DNA of 59,042 bases, taken from positions 1 to 59,042 of the forward strand of contig DATKAO010000149.1 in assembly GCA_035498015.1 (NCBI GenBank). Direction: 5' to 3'. The position numbers and the translations under genes are program-made. This document shows positions 1-9,318 of this stretch, piece after piece (positions within the stretch are counted from its first letter, which is position 1; each line of letters starts with the position of its first letter). Under the pieces are notes generated by a model. The model saw nothing but the letters and a program-made list of their open reading frames with translations. It was not told where the DNA came from and did not search any database. The DNA comes from Myxococcota bacterium. Its GTDB lineage: Bacteria; Myxococcota_A; UBA9160; SZUA-336.

Positions 1-1194
1 CCGATCGTGCGCCTGGTCGACGGCACGGGCGGCGGCGGCAGCGTGAAGTCACTCGAGACCACGCGCCGCACCTACGTGCCCGCCAATCCCGCCATGGAGA
101 TCATGGCCGAGTCACTCGCCACGGTGCCGGTGGTGGCGGCCGCGCTCGGCCCCGTGGCCGGGCTGGGCGCCGCGCGCGTGGTGCTGTCGCACTTCTCGGT
201 CATGCCGCGCGGCACGGCCCAGCTGTTCGTCGCCGGGCCGCCCGTGGTGCGCCGCGGCATCGGCCAGGACGTCGACAAGGAGACTCTGGGCGGCTCGTCG
301 ATCCACACGCGCGAGAGCGGCGCGGTCGACAACGAGGTCGCGAGCGAGGACGAGGCCTTCGCGCAGATCCGGCGCTTCCTGTCGTATCTCCCGAGCTCGG
401 TCTTCGAGCTGCCGCCGGTCGCGCCCTCTTTGGACCCGCCGACCCGGCGCGCGGAGGAGCTCCTGCAGATCGTGCCGCGCAGCCGGCGCCAGCCGCACGA
501 CGTGCGCCGGATCATCGGCCTGGTGTGCGACGCGGCCAGCTTCTTCGAGATCTCTCCGCGCTTCGGGCGCTCACTCGTGACGGGGCTGGCGCGGCTGGGC
601 GGGCGCCCGGTCGGCGTCTTGGGCAACGACCCGAAGTGGCTCGGCGGCGCGATCGACGGACCGGCGGCCGACAAGTGGACGCGCTTCGTCGACCTGTGCG
701 ACACCTTCCACCTGCCGATCGTGAGCTTCGTCGACAACCCGGGCTTCCTGGTCGGCGTGGCGGGCGAGCGCCAGGGCACGATCCGGCGCGGCGCGCGCGC
801 GATCGCCGCCGTGTACCAGGCCACCGTGCCGACCGCCTCGATCCTGGTGCGGCGCGTGTTCGGCGTGGCCGGGGCCGCGCACGGCAATCACTCCAAGCTC
901 AACCTGCGCTACGCCTGGCCCTCGGGCGACTGGGGCTCGCTGCCGATCGAAGGCGGCGTCGAGGCGGCCTACAAGCGCGAGCTCGCGGCCGCGCCCGACC
1001 CCGAGGCGCTGCGGCACGAGCTCGAGACCAAGCTCCACGCCATGCGCTCCCCGTTCCGCACCGCCGAGATCTTCGGCGTGGAAGAGATCATCGATCCGCG
1101 AGACACTCGGCCGCTGCTGTGCGAGTGGGCCGAGACCGCGTACCGTCTGCTACCCGCCGAGGTCGGCGTGAAGCGGCGTGGCATGAGGCCTTGA
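1..1194 (+). CDS. Acyl-CoA carboxylase carboxyltransferase (beta) subunit, 5'-truncated
   Basis: The reading frame is open through base 1, so only the C-terminal ~397 residues are present. The protein belongs to the biotin-dependent acyl-CoA carboxylase beta family (propionyl-, methylcrotonyl-, geranyl- or acetyl-CoA carboxylases), which moves carboxyl from carboxybiotin to the acyl-CoA. The Gly-rich loop GTGGGGSVKS near the start and the second crotonase-fold half (DKWTRFVDLCDTF, then SFVDNPGFLVG, then GAAHGNHSKLN) are typical. The substrate cannot be decided from this fragment. The next gene, a crotonase 10 bp downstream, suggests acyl-CoA catabolism such as a leucine/isovalerate-type pathway, but that is inference. 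Confidence 0.88.
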   Translation, partial: PIVRLVDGTGGGGSVKSLETTRRTYVPANPAMEIMAESLATVPVVAAALGPVAGLGAARVVLSHFSVMPRGTAQLFVAGPPVVRRGIGQDVDKETLGGSSIHTRESGAVDNEVASEDEAFAQIRRFLSYLPSSVFELPPVAPSLDPPTRRAEELLQIVPRSRRQPHDVRRIIGLVCDAASFFEISPRFGRSLVTGLARLGGRPVGVLGNDPKWLGGAIDGPAADKWTRFVDLCDTFHLPIVSFVDNPGFLVGVAGERQGTIRRGARAIAAVYQATVPTASILVRRVFGVAGAAHGNHSKLNLRYAWPSGDWGSLPIEGGVEAAYKRELAAAPDPEALRHELETKLHAMRSPFRTAEIFGVEEIIDPRDTRPLLCEWAETAYRLLPAEVGVKRRGMRP

Positions 1195-1204
1195 GGGAGG
1201 TTCC

Positions 1205-2026
1205 GTGTACGAGCAGATTCTCTACGACGTCTCCGACCCGGTCGCGACCATCCAGCTGAACCGGCCGGACCGGCTGAACGCCTGGACCGATCGCATGGGT
1301 GAAGAGGTCCGGCACGCGCTGGCCAAGGCCGAAGCCGACCGCAGCGTGGTGGGCATCGTGCTCACCGGCGCGGGCCGCGGCTTCTGCGCGGGCGCGGACC
1401 TGAAGAACCTGCAGGCGATCAGCGCGGGCGAGCGCGGCGGCCGGGCCCACGCGGAGCTCGCGGCCGACCCCGGCGACCCCGAGATGGGTGACTCGTTCCG
1501 CAAGACCTACTCGTACCTGATGTCGCTGCGCAAGCCGATCGTGGCTGCGATCAACGGCCCGTGCGCGGGCATGGCCATGCCGATCGCGCTGTTCTGCGAC
1601 CTGCGCTTCGCCAGTGAGTCGGCGACCTTCACCACGGCGTTCGTGCGCCGCGGGCTGATCGCCGAGTGGGGCCTGTCGTGGACCCTGCCGCGGCTGGTCG
1701 GCACGGCCCACGCGCTCGACCTCCTGCTCTCGGGCCGCAAGATCGACGCGCGCGAGGCCGAGCGCATCGGGCTCGTGAATCGCGTGCTGCCCGACGAGAA
1801 GCTCGTGAGTCACTGCCAGGACTACGTGCGCGAGCTGGCGGCCAACTCCTCGCCCTCGTCCATGATGGTCATGAAGCGCCAGGTCTACCAACAGCTCACG
1901 CGCGAGCTCGGGCCGTCTTGTGACGAGGCGGTGAAGCTGATGGTCGAGAGCTTCAGCCGGCCGGACTTCAAGGAGGGCGTGCAGTCCTTCCTGGAGCGCC
2001 GTCCGCCGAAGTTCCCGAGGATCTGA
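1205..2026 (+). CDS. Enoyl-CoA hydratase/isomerase family protein
   Basis: 273 residues, the usual crotonase length. It would hydrate or isomerise a 2-enoyl-CoA in the cytoplasm. The first oxyanion-hole segment GRGFCAGADLK lies near residues 57-67 and the second, NGPCAGMAMP, near 117-126. The GLIAEWGLSW segment near 150-159 supplies a candidate catalytic Glu (about residue 154). The GTG start at 1205 is chosen because GGGAGG sits 5-10 nt upstream, right after the carboxylase stop, so the two genes are an operon. Substrate is unknown; a methylglutaconyl-CoA or general enoyl-CoA hydratase are both possible. Confidence 0.88.
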   Translation: MYEQILYDVSDPVATIQLNRPDRLNAWTDRMGEEVRHALAKAEADRSVVGIVLTGAGRGFCAGADLKNLQAISAGERGGRAHAELAADPGDPEMGDSFRKTYSYLMSLRKPIVAAINGPCAGMAMPIALFCDLRFASESATFTTAFVRRGLIAEWGLSWTLPRLVGTAHALDLLLSGRKIDAREAERIGLVNRVLPDEKLVSHCQDYVRELAANSSPSSMMVMKRQVYQQLTRELGPSCDEAVKLMVESFSRPDFKEGVQSFLERRPPKFPRI

Positions 2027-2037
2027 ACCCCAGCGCC

Positions 2038-3507
2038 ATGACGCGCCGCTGGCTCTGGCTCGCCATCTTCGCGCTCGCGTTCGCGCCGACGTTCGCCTGG
2101 CTCGTGGGGCGTTGGACGGACTCGATCTACCGCAACGGTCACGGGATCTTCGTGCCGTTCCTGATCGCCTACCTCGCGCTGGACCAGCTGAAGCAGGACA
2201 CCGACCCCGAGCCGCGCGCGTCGGCCTGGGGCTTCGCGTTCGTGGGCGCGGCGGTGGCGCTCCTGGTGTTCGACAGCGCGATCAAGACCCAGATCCTGTC
2301 GGCGCTCGCGCTGGTGCTCGCGCTGCCCGGGCTGTCACTCCTGTTTCTCGGTGGCGCGCGCACGCGCGCGATCGCGCTGCCGCTCGCGATCGGTCTGTTC
2401 ATGCTGCCGATCCCCGCCGGCGCGATCTCGGCGCTGTTCATGGTGCTGCGCACGATCACCGCGATCGCGGTCGCGGCCGTGCTGCCGTTCCTGGGCCTGC
2501 CCGTGGCGCGCGACGGCACGATCCTCGCGATCCCCGGCCAGAGCGTGAACGTGGCCGACAACTGCAGCGGCTTTGCGACGCTGTACGCGGCGATCCTGAC
2601 CGCGGTCATCCTCGCCCACCTGTCGCGCAGCCCGGCGCGGCGCGCGATCGTGCTCGCGGCCGCCGTTCCGCTCGCGCTCGCCTGCAACGTGGTGCGAGTC
2701 ACCGTGCTGACTCTCCTGGTGAGCCGCTACGGCGGCGGGATCCTCGAGACCTGGATCCACCCGGGCTCGGGTCTGTTCCTGTTCGTGTTCGTGATCGGGG
2801 CGCTGGTCTGGCTCGCGGGCCGCGACGCGCTGCATGGCGCGGCCGGCAACGCACGGCCGCCGCTCTCGGGGCGCTTCGCGCTGCCCGCGGCTGCGCTGTT
2901 CGCCGTGGCGCTGGTGCCGGTCTCGATCCACTCGTACCTGCACGTGCGCAGGGACGACTGCGCGAACCCCGACGCGCTCGTGCCCGCCATGGGCCCCGGC
3001 ATGGTGACTGCGGAGCGCGACGCCGAGGTGCGGCGCAACTTCGACGTGCACCAGTGGCGCGAGGGCCGGCTGCCGCCGGGCGAGGGCGCGCCCGAGCTCA
3101 AGTTCGCGATCGTGCGCTCCTACGACCCCAAGCAGCTCTACTACCGCGGCACGCGCCGGCTGTGGTGGGACATCGAGCCCGGCGGCGACCAGCCCGACTG
3201 GCTCGAGGTCGACGGCGCGAAGCTGCCGATCGTGCGCTCGAGGCTCGGAGGCGACGACGACGCACACCGCGACCGGGACGCGGTGATCGAGTCGTTCACC
3301 GTCTACGAGGGCAAGCCCGTCGAGAACGGCTGGCGCACCCAGCTGCGCGCGGCGCCGCGGCAAGCGTTCACGGGCAGCCGCCCGATGACCCTGTTCGCGA
3401 TCCGCAGCGACGTGAACGCGTCGCAACGCGAGGCCGCCGAGAGACGCGCGCGCGAGTGGCTCGCGGCTTCCTGGCGCAACTACCGGGCGGTCTGCGGAGC
3501 CGAGTAG
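2038..3507 (+). CDS. Exosortase with C-terminal EpsI-like extension
   Basis: 489 residues. The first ~270 residues form about eight hydrophobic helices and carry the exosortase triad: Cys176 in ADNCSGF, Arg220 in CNVVRV and His241 in WIHPGSG. Exosortases are membrane cysteine transpeptidases that cut sorting signals such as PEP-CTERM and are linked to exopolysaccharide export. Residues ~290-489 are soluble and probably periplasmic, resembling the EpsI-type domain often fused or adjacent to exosortases; that part is less certain. The gene follows the crotonase by 11 bp without a strong RBS. It converges on the SGNH hydrolase gene, overlapping it by 28 bp. No PEP-CTERM-like substrate is encoded in this window. 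Confidence 0.83.
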   Translation: MTRRWLWLAIFALAFAPTFAWLVGRWTDSIYRNGHGIFVPFLIAYLALDQLKQDTDPEPRASAWGFAFVGAAVALLVFDSAIKTQILSALALVLALPGLSLLFLGGARTRAIALPLAIGLFMLPIPAGAISALFMVLRTITAIAVAAVLPFLGLPVARDGTILAIPGQSVNVADNCSGFATLYAAILTAVILAHLSRSPARRAIVLAAAVPLALACNVVRVTVLTLLVSRYGGGILETWIHPGSGLFLFVFVIGALVWLAGRDALHGAAGNARPPLSGRFALPAAALFAVALVPVSIHSYLHVRRDDCANPDALVPAMGPGMVTAERDAEVRRNFDVHQWREGRLPPGEGAPELKFAIVRSYDPKQLYYRGTRRLWWDIEPGGDQPDWLEVDGAKLPIVRSRLGGDDDAHRDRDAVIESFTVYEGKPVENGWRTQLRAAPRQAFTGSRPMTLFAIRSDVNASQREAAERRAREWLAASWRNYRAVCGAE

Positions 3508-4544
3508 CCGGCGCGCGACCGGACCCGCGGCAGCACCTCGCGCGCGAGCTCCTGGGCCACCAGCCGTGCGTACAGGCGCGAGCCGTCGTCGTTCACGTGC
3601 AGGCCGTCGTAGTAGAGCTCCTCGGGCTTCCGCACGCTGAGCTCGCGCTGCATCAGGGCCGCCAGGTCGATCACGCTCGCGCCCTCTTCCACTCCGATCG
3701 CGCGCACGCGGTCGTTGAACAGCGCGAGCGCGCCCGCGTCGGTCCAGGGCGGCGTGTACTGATTGCGCATGCTCGACAGCGGCTCGGTGATCAGCACCGG
3801 CTCGATGCCGAAGGCGCGCGCCGTGCGCACCCACGCGCGCACGCGCGCCACGTAGGGCAGCGGGTCGGGCTGGCCCGCGAGCTTGCCCGCCTCGCTGCGC
3901 ACGCCGGCCAGGTCGTTCTGCGCCGGGAAGTCGAGCGCGCGGCGCACCAGCCCGGCCAGCGCCGAGTGACTCGAGAGCGACATGCCCGCCCAGCGCAGCC
4001 CGACGCGCCAGCCGTCGTGGTTCGAGCCGTGGCGCGCGTAGCCGTACTCGGCCAGGAGCCCCACGTCGTTGACCGCGTTCATCAGCAGCACCACGTCGGG
4101 CCGGCTCGAGCCGATCAGCTCGACCAGGTTCACCAGTGAGTCGTGCGCGGTGTTGCCCGACTTGCCGGCGTTCAGCGCGTTCACGCGGAAGCCCATGGGC
4201 TCGAGCTGCACCGGCACCAGGTTGGGCCAGCGCAGGTCCTCCTGCACCACCAGACACTCGGTAGTCGAGCCGCCCTGGAAGACCAGCGTGAACTCGGGCC
4301 CGCTGACGCGCGCCACCGGCTCGATGAAGCCGCGCGCGTCGGTGCGGAAGCGGACCTTGGGCGGGTCGAGGTGCAGGACGCTGCGGTCGACCAGCCGGTC
4401 GGTGAGGTTGTGCTGCCAGCGCAGCGTGAGCAAGAGGTCGGGTGACTCGCTGGCGAACGGGTTTCGCCAGAGCACGCGCAGCGCGAGCTCGCCCAGCACG
4501 AGCATGAGCAAGAGGGTGCCGACCAGCAGCGCGAGCTTACGCAC
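3480..4544 (-). CDS. SGNH/GDSL-type hydrolase, membrane-anchored
   Basis: 354 residues with one N-terminal membrane segment (residues 4-24) acting as signal anchor. The SGNH blocks are visible: FQGGSTTE with the nucleophile Ser93, NAGKSGNT (block II Gly), LLMNAVND (block III Asn near 156-159) and YYDGLHVNDDG with the catalytic Asp/His near the end. The family includes esterases and polysaccharide O-acetylesterases or acetyltransferases. Lying opposite an exosortase/EpsI gene, a role in exopolysaccharide acetylation is plausible but inferred. The start is GTG, 3 bp after the stop of the upstream acetyltransferase gene, so the two share a transcript. Confidence 0.8.
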   Translation of the reverse strand: MRKLALLVGTLLLMLVLGELALRVLWRNPFASESPDLLLTLRWQHNLTDRLVDRSVLHLDPPKVRFRTDARGFIEPVARVSGPEFTLVFQGGSTTECLVVQEDLRWPNLVPVQLEPMGFRVNALNAGKSGNTAHDSLVNLVELIGSSRPDVVLLMNAVNDVGLLAEYGYARHGSNHDGWRVGLRWAGMSLSSHSALAGLVRRALDFPAQNDLAGVRSEAGKLAGQPDPLPYVARVRAWVRTARAFGIEPVLITEPLSSMRNQYTPPWTDAGALALFNDRVRAIGVEEGASVIDLAALMQRELSVRKPEELYYDGLHVNDDGSRLYARLVAQELAREVLPRVRSRAGYSAPQTAR

Positions 4545-4547
4545 GGC

Positions 4548-5411
4548 TCACGACGGGACGGGCGAGCCCTCGAGCGGCTCGTCGAGCAGGTAGCTCCGGT
4601 TGGAGTACACGCGCCGGAAGCCGAGCCGTTCGTACACGCGGCGCGCAGCGGTGTTCGCCTCGTCGCAGTACAGGGTCACCATGTCGTGGCGCTCGAGCAT
4701 GCGCGCGGTCACCGCGCGCATGCCGCGCGTGGCGTGGCCGCGCCCGCGCGCCCAGGTCGGCACGAAGACGCCGCCGAGCTGCACGGCGGTCGGGCTCGCC
4801 GCGCCCACGTGCACCTGGAACACGATCTGGCCGCGCACGCGCGAGACCCACCAGCGGCCCTCGCGCACGTCGCGGTGGTGGCGCTCGCGGAAGCCGGCCT
4901 CGTCGGCCGCGTAGCGGTCGTCGCCCAGGTCTTCGCGGTGCTGCTGGGCGCTGTTCTCGGTGATCTCCTCGGCCTCGCCCGGCCGCGCGGGGTCGACGCG
5001 CACCAGCCGCGCGCCGTCGTCGCTGCGCGCGAGGTCCTCGGCGCGCATGGCGAACACCGGCTCGCGCCGCGACCAGCGCAGCGCCGGTGCGTGGCGCGCG
5101 TACTCATTCCAGAACGGCTCGGTCACGTCCTCGCTGCCCACGATGTGGCGCGGGCGCAGCGCGGCGCGCCCTGCGGCGTCGGCGAGCGGCGCGTAGGCCG
5201 CGGGGTCCTGCACCTCGAGCGCGGTCCCGCCCAGAGGCCCGATCAACAGGATTCCCAGCAGGCGGCCACCCGACTCGAAGCCCAGGAAGCCCGGTGCACG
5301 CCCCAACGCACCGGCCGAGACCACGTAGTCCAGGAAGACGTTCCGCAGCGGCCGGGCGCGCAAGAGACTGCGCGCGTCCGCCGTGTCGGCCAGAGTCAGG
5401 GCTCGAACCAT
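4548..5411 (-). CDS. GNAT family N-acetyltransferase with DUF4081-like N-terminal half
   Basis: 287 residues from the ATG at 5411. The N-terminal half contains LRNVFLDYVV and resembles the DUF4081 acetyltransferase-like domain. The C-terminal half is a standard GNAT fold with the acetyl-CoA loop VPTWARGRGHATRGM and the terminal NTAARRVYERLGF segment. The acceptor substrate is unknown. The start is fixed by a TACCCT -10-like hexamer (minus strand, 5424-5419) only 7 nt upstream and no Shine-Dalgarno, implying a leaderless transcript. It is divergent from the ABC exporter pair and heads a two-gene operon with the SGNH hydrolase. Confidence 0.82.
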   Translation of the reverse strand: MVRALTLADTADARSLLRARPLRNVFLDYVVSAGALGRAPGFLGFESGGRLLGILLIGPLGGTALEVQDPAAYAPLADAAGRAALRPRHIVGSEDVTEPFWNEYARHAPALRWSRREPVFAMRAEDLARSDDGARLVRVDPARPGEAEEITENSAQQHREDLGDDRYAADEAGFRERHHRDVREGRWWVSRVRGQIVFQVHVGAASPTAVQLGGVFVPTWARGRGHATRGMRAVTARMLERHDMVTLYCDEANTAARRVYERLGFRRVYSNRSYLLDEPLEGSPVPS

Positions 5412-5437
5412 CGCTGGCAGGGTAACATCGCGCGCGC
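5412..5437. promoter_or_regulatory. Overlapping divergent leaderless promoters
   Basis: The 26-bp gap between two divergent start codons holds two back-to-back -10-like hexamers sharing the bases TA at 5423-5424. TAACAT (5423-5428, plus) lies 9 nt before the exporter ATG. TACCCT (minus, 5424-5419) lies 7 nt before the acetyltransferase ATG. Neither start has an RBS, so both mRNAs would begin at or next to the start codon. The -35 elements would lie inside the opposite coding regions; I do not see convincing ones. Confidence 0.5.
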
Positions 5438-7396
5438 ATGAGCTGGAACGGACCCGAGCTCGCCCCGGCTCGCGACGCCGGGCTGGACTTGCGCGGGCTG
5501 GCCCGGCTGGTCGTGCGCACGTGGCCGCTCCTGCGCGGCCTGCGCCGGCATCTCGTGCTGCTGGCGCTCTCGGCGTCGGCGCTCCTGCTCGCCGGGCTCT
5601 CCTGCTTCCTGGTGCTGGCGCCGGCGCTCTGGAACGGGGTGCTGCAGGGCCACGACTTCTCGCCCCTGGCGGCGCGCGTGCTCGGGCTCGACCCGGCGGC
5701 CGCGAGCGCACTCACTCCCGAGCTGCGGCGGCACGCAGCCGAGCGACTCACCTGGCTGGTGGGCGGCGTGGCGATCGCGACCGCGGCCGGGGCGATGGCC
5801 GTGATGTACTACGGCGTCTGGATCCTGCAGAGACTCAACCAGTCACTGCGCATGCAGATGGTCGATCGGCTGCAGGCGCTCTCGCTGCGCTTCCACGACC
5901 AGAGCCGCGTGGGCGACGCGATCTACCGCACGGTGCAGGACAGCGCCATGGTGACTCAGATCGTGCAGTCCTTCCTGCTGGCGCCCGGCTTTGCGCTCTT
6001 GCGTTTCGTGGCCCTGACCGCAGTGCTGGCCTCGTTCTCGCCCTGGCTGGCGCTCGCGCTGGTCGCCGTGTGGCTGCCGCTGGGCGTGCTCGCGCACACG
6101 CTGGGCGCGCGCCTGCGCGGCCGCTTCCGCGTGGCGCGCGCGTCGAACAGCGCGCTGACCTCGCAGATCCAGGAGAGCCTGTCGGGCATGCGCGTGATCA
6201 AGGCGTTCGGGCTCGAAGCGTTCGAGCAGGCGCGCTTCGAGTCGGCCTCGCGCGCGGCCTTCGCCGGCGCGCGCGCGGCGCGCAGCTGGGTGGCGGCGTT
6301 CGGGGTCGGGGCGTTCTGGGCGGTGGGCGCGGTGGTGCTGGGCGCGACGCTCGTGGCCACGCTCGCGACCGCCGAGGCCCGGCCGCTGTGGCTGGCCGAG
6401 GTCGCCTCGCGCCTGCAGATCGGCCCGCTGCAGGCGTTCTTGCTGCAGGCCGGCTTCGCGGTCTGGACGCTCGGGCTCTACAACACCTGGAAGGGCCTCT
6501 ACGCCAGCGGCTCGGACGGGATCACCGACGTGTTTCGCGTGTGGACGCACGCGCAGGACATCGCGGTGGGGCTCGACCGCGCGTTCGAGCTGCTCGAGCG
6601 CGAGCCCGAGATCGCCGACGCGCCCGACGCGCGGCCGCTCGCGCCGCTCGCGCACGAGATCGCCTTCCGCGACGTGTCCTTCGCCTATCGCCCCGACCGC
6701 CCGGCGCTGGTCGGTGTGGACTTCACGGCGCCGGTCGGCGGAGTCACTGCGCTCGTCGGGCCCACGGGCGCGGGCAAGAGCACGGTCATGGCGCTGCTCC
6801 TGCGGCTGTTCGATCCCGACTCGGGCGCGATCGAGATCGACGGTGTCGACCTGCGCCGGCTGCGCGTCGCCGAGCTGCGGCGCGCGGTCGCGATCGCCCT
6901 GCAGGAGAACGTCTTGTTCGCGGCCAGCATCCGCGAGAACATCCGCTACGCGCGGCCGGGCGCGAGTGACTCCGAGGTGCGCGCCGCGGCGCGCGTGGCC
7001 TGCGCCGACGAGTTCATCGCCGCCCTGCCCGAGGGCTACGACACGCAGCTCGGCGAGCGCGGAGCGAAGCTCTCGACCGGCCAGCGCCAGCGGCTCACGC
7101 TGGCGCGCGCGCTGCTCAAGGACCCGCGCGTCCTCCTGCTCGACGAGCCGACCGCCTCGCTCGACGCCGAGACCGAGCACAGGCTGGTGCGCAACCTGGC
7201 CGAGTGGGGCCGCGGCCGCTGCATCTTCCTGGTGACTCACCGGCCGTCGACGGTGCGGCTGGCGGACCGGGTCGTGTTTCTCGACCACGGCAAGGTGGTC
7301 GAGACCGGAACGCCCGCCGAGCTGCTCGCGCGGCCGGGCGGCGCCTACCGCGCGCTGGCGGAGGCCGACGCGAGCGCGGCAGGGGCCCGGCCGTGA
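5438..7396 (+). CDS. ABC exporter half-transporter (permease-ATPase fusion)
   Basis: 652 residues: an N-terminal six-helix exporter domain (about residues 30-370) followed by an ATPase domain with Walker [10 protein letters not shown], signature LSTGQRQR, Walker B VLLLDEP and the H-loop THRPS. The coupling helix region [13 protein letters not shown] is similar to the one in the next gene (LEDARIGDAVYR). The next gene starts inside this stop codon (GTGA overlap), so the two halves probably assemble as a heterodimer exporting a lipid, peptide or drug. The signature motif has Thr instead of the usual Gly at position 3, though the catalytic Glu after Walker B is intact. Substrate unknown. Confidence 0.9.
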   Translation: MSWNGPELAPARDAGLDLRGLARLVVRTWPLLRGLRRHLVLLALSASALLLAGLSCFLVLAPALWNGVLQGHDFSPLAARVLGLDPAAASALTPELRRHAAERLTWLVGGVAIATAAGAMAVMYYGVWILQRLNQSLRMQMVDRLQALSLRFHDQSRVGDAIYRTVQDSAMVTQIVQSFLLAPGFALLRFVALTAVLASFSPWLALALVAVWLPLGVLAHTLGARLRGRFRVARASNSALTSQIQESLSGMRVIKAFGLEAFEQARFESASRAAFAGARAARSWVAAFGVGAFWAVGAVVLGATLVATLATAEARPLWLAEVASRLQIGPLQAFLLQAGFAVWTLGLYNTWKGLYASGSDGITDVFRVWTHAQDIAVGLDRAFELLEREPEIADAPDARPLAPLAHEIAFRDVSFAYRPDRPALVGVDFTAPVGGVTALVGPTGAGKSTVMALLLRLFDPDSGAIEIDGVDLRRLRVAELRRAVAIALQENVLFAASIRENIRYARPGASDSEVRAAARVACADEFIAALPEGYDTQLGERGAKLSTGQRQRLTLARALLKDPRVLLLDEPTASLDAETEHRLVRNLAEWGRGRCIFLVTHRPSTVRLADRVVFLDHGKVVETGTPAELLARPGGAYRALAEADASAAGARP

Positions 7397-9318
7397 GCAC
7401 CTGGGCCACGCTCGCGCGCGCGCTGCGCTACGTGCGGCCGCTGCGCGCGCGCTTCGCGGCCAAGGTCGCGATGAGCCTGCTCTCGATCACGCCGCTGCTC
7501 GTGCTGCCCGTGCCGATCAAGCTCCTGATCGACCACGTGATCGGGAATCTCCCGCTGGCCGAGCGCATCCACACCTTCCCGTTTCTCGCGCGGCCGCTGG
7601 TGCGGCTCCTGATCGGCGCGTCGCCCGTCGAGATTTTGTGGCTCACGGTCGCGGCGCAGGTGGTGCTGCTCTTGGTGATCGGGCAGATCGGCACGAGCGG
7701 GGGCGAGCGTGACCAGACCAATGCGTTCGGCGCCGGCGGGGTCGACGCCGCGACCGAGACCGAGAACGCGGCGAACCTGGGCTTCAGCTACGTGGGCGGG
7801 ATCTTCGGCCTGTTCGAGTTCGGCTGGACCCTGCGACTCACCCAGGACCTGAATCACGGCTTCCGCTCGCGCCTGTTCGAGCGCATCCAGGCGCTGCCGC
7901 TGTCCAAGCTCGAGGACGCGCGCATCGGCGATGCGGTCTACCGGCTGATGTACGACACGCCGTCGATCAGCTGGGCGTGCTACCGGCTGGTGCTGATCAC
8001 GACCGTCGCGCCGTTCGGCGTGGCGGTGTACGCCTACGCGATCTGGGACAGCTTCGGGGTGCCCGAGCTCGCGCTCTGGGCGCTCGCGCTCGCGCCGGTC
8101 ACGCTGCTCGCGACCTGGCCGTTCGCGGAGCTCTTGCGGCGCCGCATGCTGCGCAGCCGCAGCGCGGGCGCGATTGCGACCAGCTCGCTCGAAGAGGGCG
8201 TGGCGAACATCGTGGCCGTGCAGACGCAGAGCGGTGAGTCGCGCGAGCGCGCGCGTTTCGACCGCGAGAGCCTGGAGTCGTTCCAGCGCCACCGCGGCAT
8301 GATCGCGGTCGCCATGCTCGCGGTCCTGTGTGCGCTGGTGCCGGGTGTGGCCGTGGTGCGGGGCGCGTTCCTCGAGGTCGTCGACCTCGCGATCGCCGGC
8401 CGCATCAGCCTGGGCGACGTGTCGGTGCTGGTGACCTGGTTCGTGCAGATCGCCGTGTTCTGCGGGTATCTGGGCGGCATGTGGTTCTCGCTGAACTTCT
8501 CGGCGCCGGGCCTGGAGCGCGTGTTCGCGCTGCTCGACGCCGAGCCGGAGCGCGACGCGCCCGGCGCGCGCGACCTGCCGCGCGCCCGCGAGTCGCTGCG
8601 CTTCGAGCACGTCGACTTCGCTCACACCGAGGGTGGGGCGACGCTGCGCGACGTGGACTTCGAGGCGCGCCGCGGCCAGATGACCGCGATCGTCGGCCCG
8701 GCGGGCGCGGGCAAGACCACCCTGCTCTGGCACGTGCCGCGCTTCCTCGCGCCGCAGCGCGGCTGCGTGCGGGTCGACGGCGTCGACCTGGCGGGAGTCA
8801 CGCGCGAGTCGCTGCGCGCGCAGATCGCGTTCGTGTTCCAGGAGACCGCCCTGTTCGCGGGCACGCTCGAGGAGAACCTGCGCCTGGCCAAGCGCGACGC
8901 GAGCGAGCTCGAGCTGCGCCGCGCCGCGCAGGTCGCCGGCGTGGACGAGCTGGTGCGCAGCCTGCCGGACGGCTGGCAGACGCGGCTGGGCCGCGGCGGC
9001 GCGGGGCTCTCGGTGGGGCAGAAGCAGAGACTCGCGATCGCGCGCGCGCTGCTGCGCGACGCGCCGATCCTGATCCTCGACGAGCCGACCTCGGCGCTCG
9101 ACCCCGACACCGAGCGCCACCTGCTCGCCTCGCTGCGCGAGGCCGCGCGCGACCGGATCGTGCTGCTCGTGTCTCATCGGCTCTCGACGGTGCGCGACGC
9201 CGACCAGATCCTGTTCCTGCGCGAGGGCCGGATCGTGGAGCGCGGAACGCACGAAGAGCTCGTCGCGTTGCCCGACGGCGCGTACCGGCATTTCGTCGAG
9301 CTGCAAGCGGCCGGCTAG
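7393..9318 (+). CDS. ABC exporter half-transporter, partner of the preceding gene
   Basis: 641 residues from the GTG at 7393, which overlaps the previous stop by 4 bp and implies translational coupling. Membrane domain first (to about 390), then the ATPase with Walker A GPAGAGKTT, signature LSVGQKQR, Walker B ILILDEP and H-loop SHRLS. An unusual hydrophilic insertion of about 45 residues (GGERDQTNAFG onward, around residues 110-155) sits between early membrane helices and is absent from the partner. It could be an external or periplasmic loop. The 3' end overlaps the convergent MaoC gene by 4 bp. Confidence 0.9.
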   Translation: MSTWATLARALRYVRPLRARFAAKVAMSLLSITPLLVLPVPIKLLIDHVIGNLPLAERIHTFPFLARPLVRLLIGASPVEILWLTVAAQVVLLLVIGQIGTSGGERDQTNAFGAGGVDAATETENAANLGFSYVGGIFGLFEFGWTLRLTQDLNHGFRSRLFERIQALPLSKLEDARIGDAVYRLMYDTPSISWACYRLVLITTVAPFGVAVYAYAIWDSFGVPELALWALALAPVTLLATWPFAELLRRRMLRSRSAGAIATSSLEEGVANIVAVQTQSGESRERARFDRESLESFQRHRGMIAVAMLAVLCALVPGVAVVRGAFLEVVDLAIAGRISLGDVSVLVTWFVQIAVFCGYLGGMWFSLNFSAPGLERVFALLDAEPERDAPGARDLPRARESLRFEHVDFAHTEGGATLRDVDFEARRGQMTAIVGPAGAGKTTLLWHVPRFLAPQRGCVRVDGVDLAGVTRESLRAQIAFVFQETALFAGTLEENLRLAKRDASELELRRAAQVAGVDELVRSLPDGWQTRLGRGGAGLSVGQKQRLAIARALLRDAPILILDEPTSALDPDTERHLLASLREAARDRIVLLVSHRLSTVRDADQILFLREGRIVERGTHEELVALPDGAYRHFVELQAAG

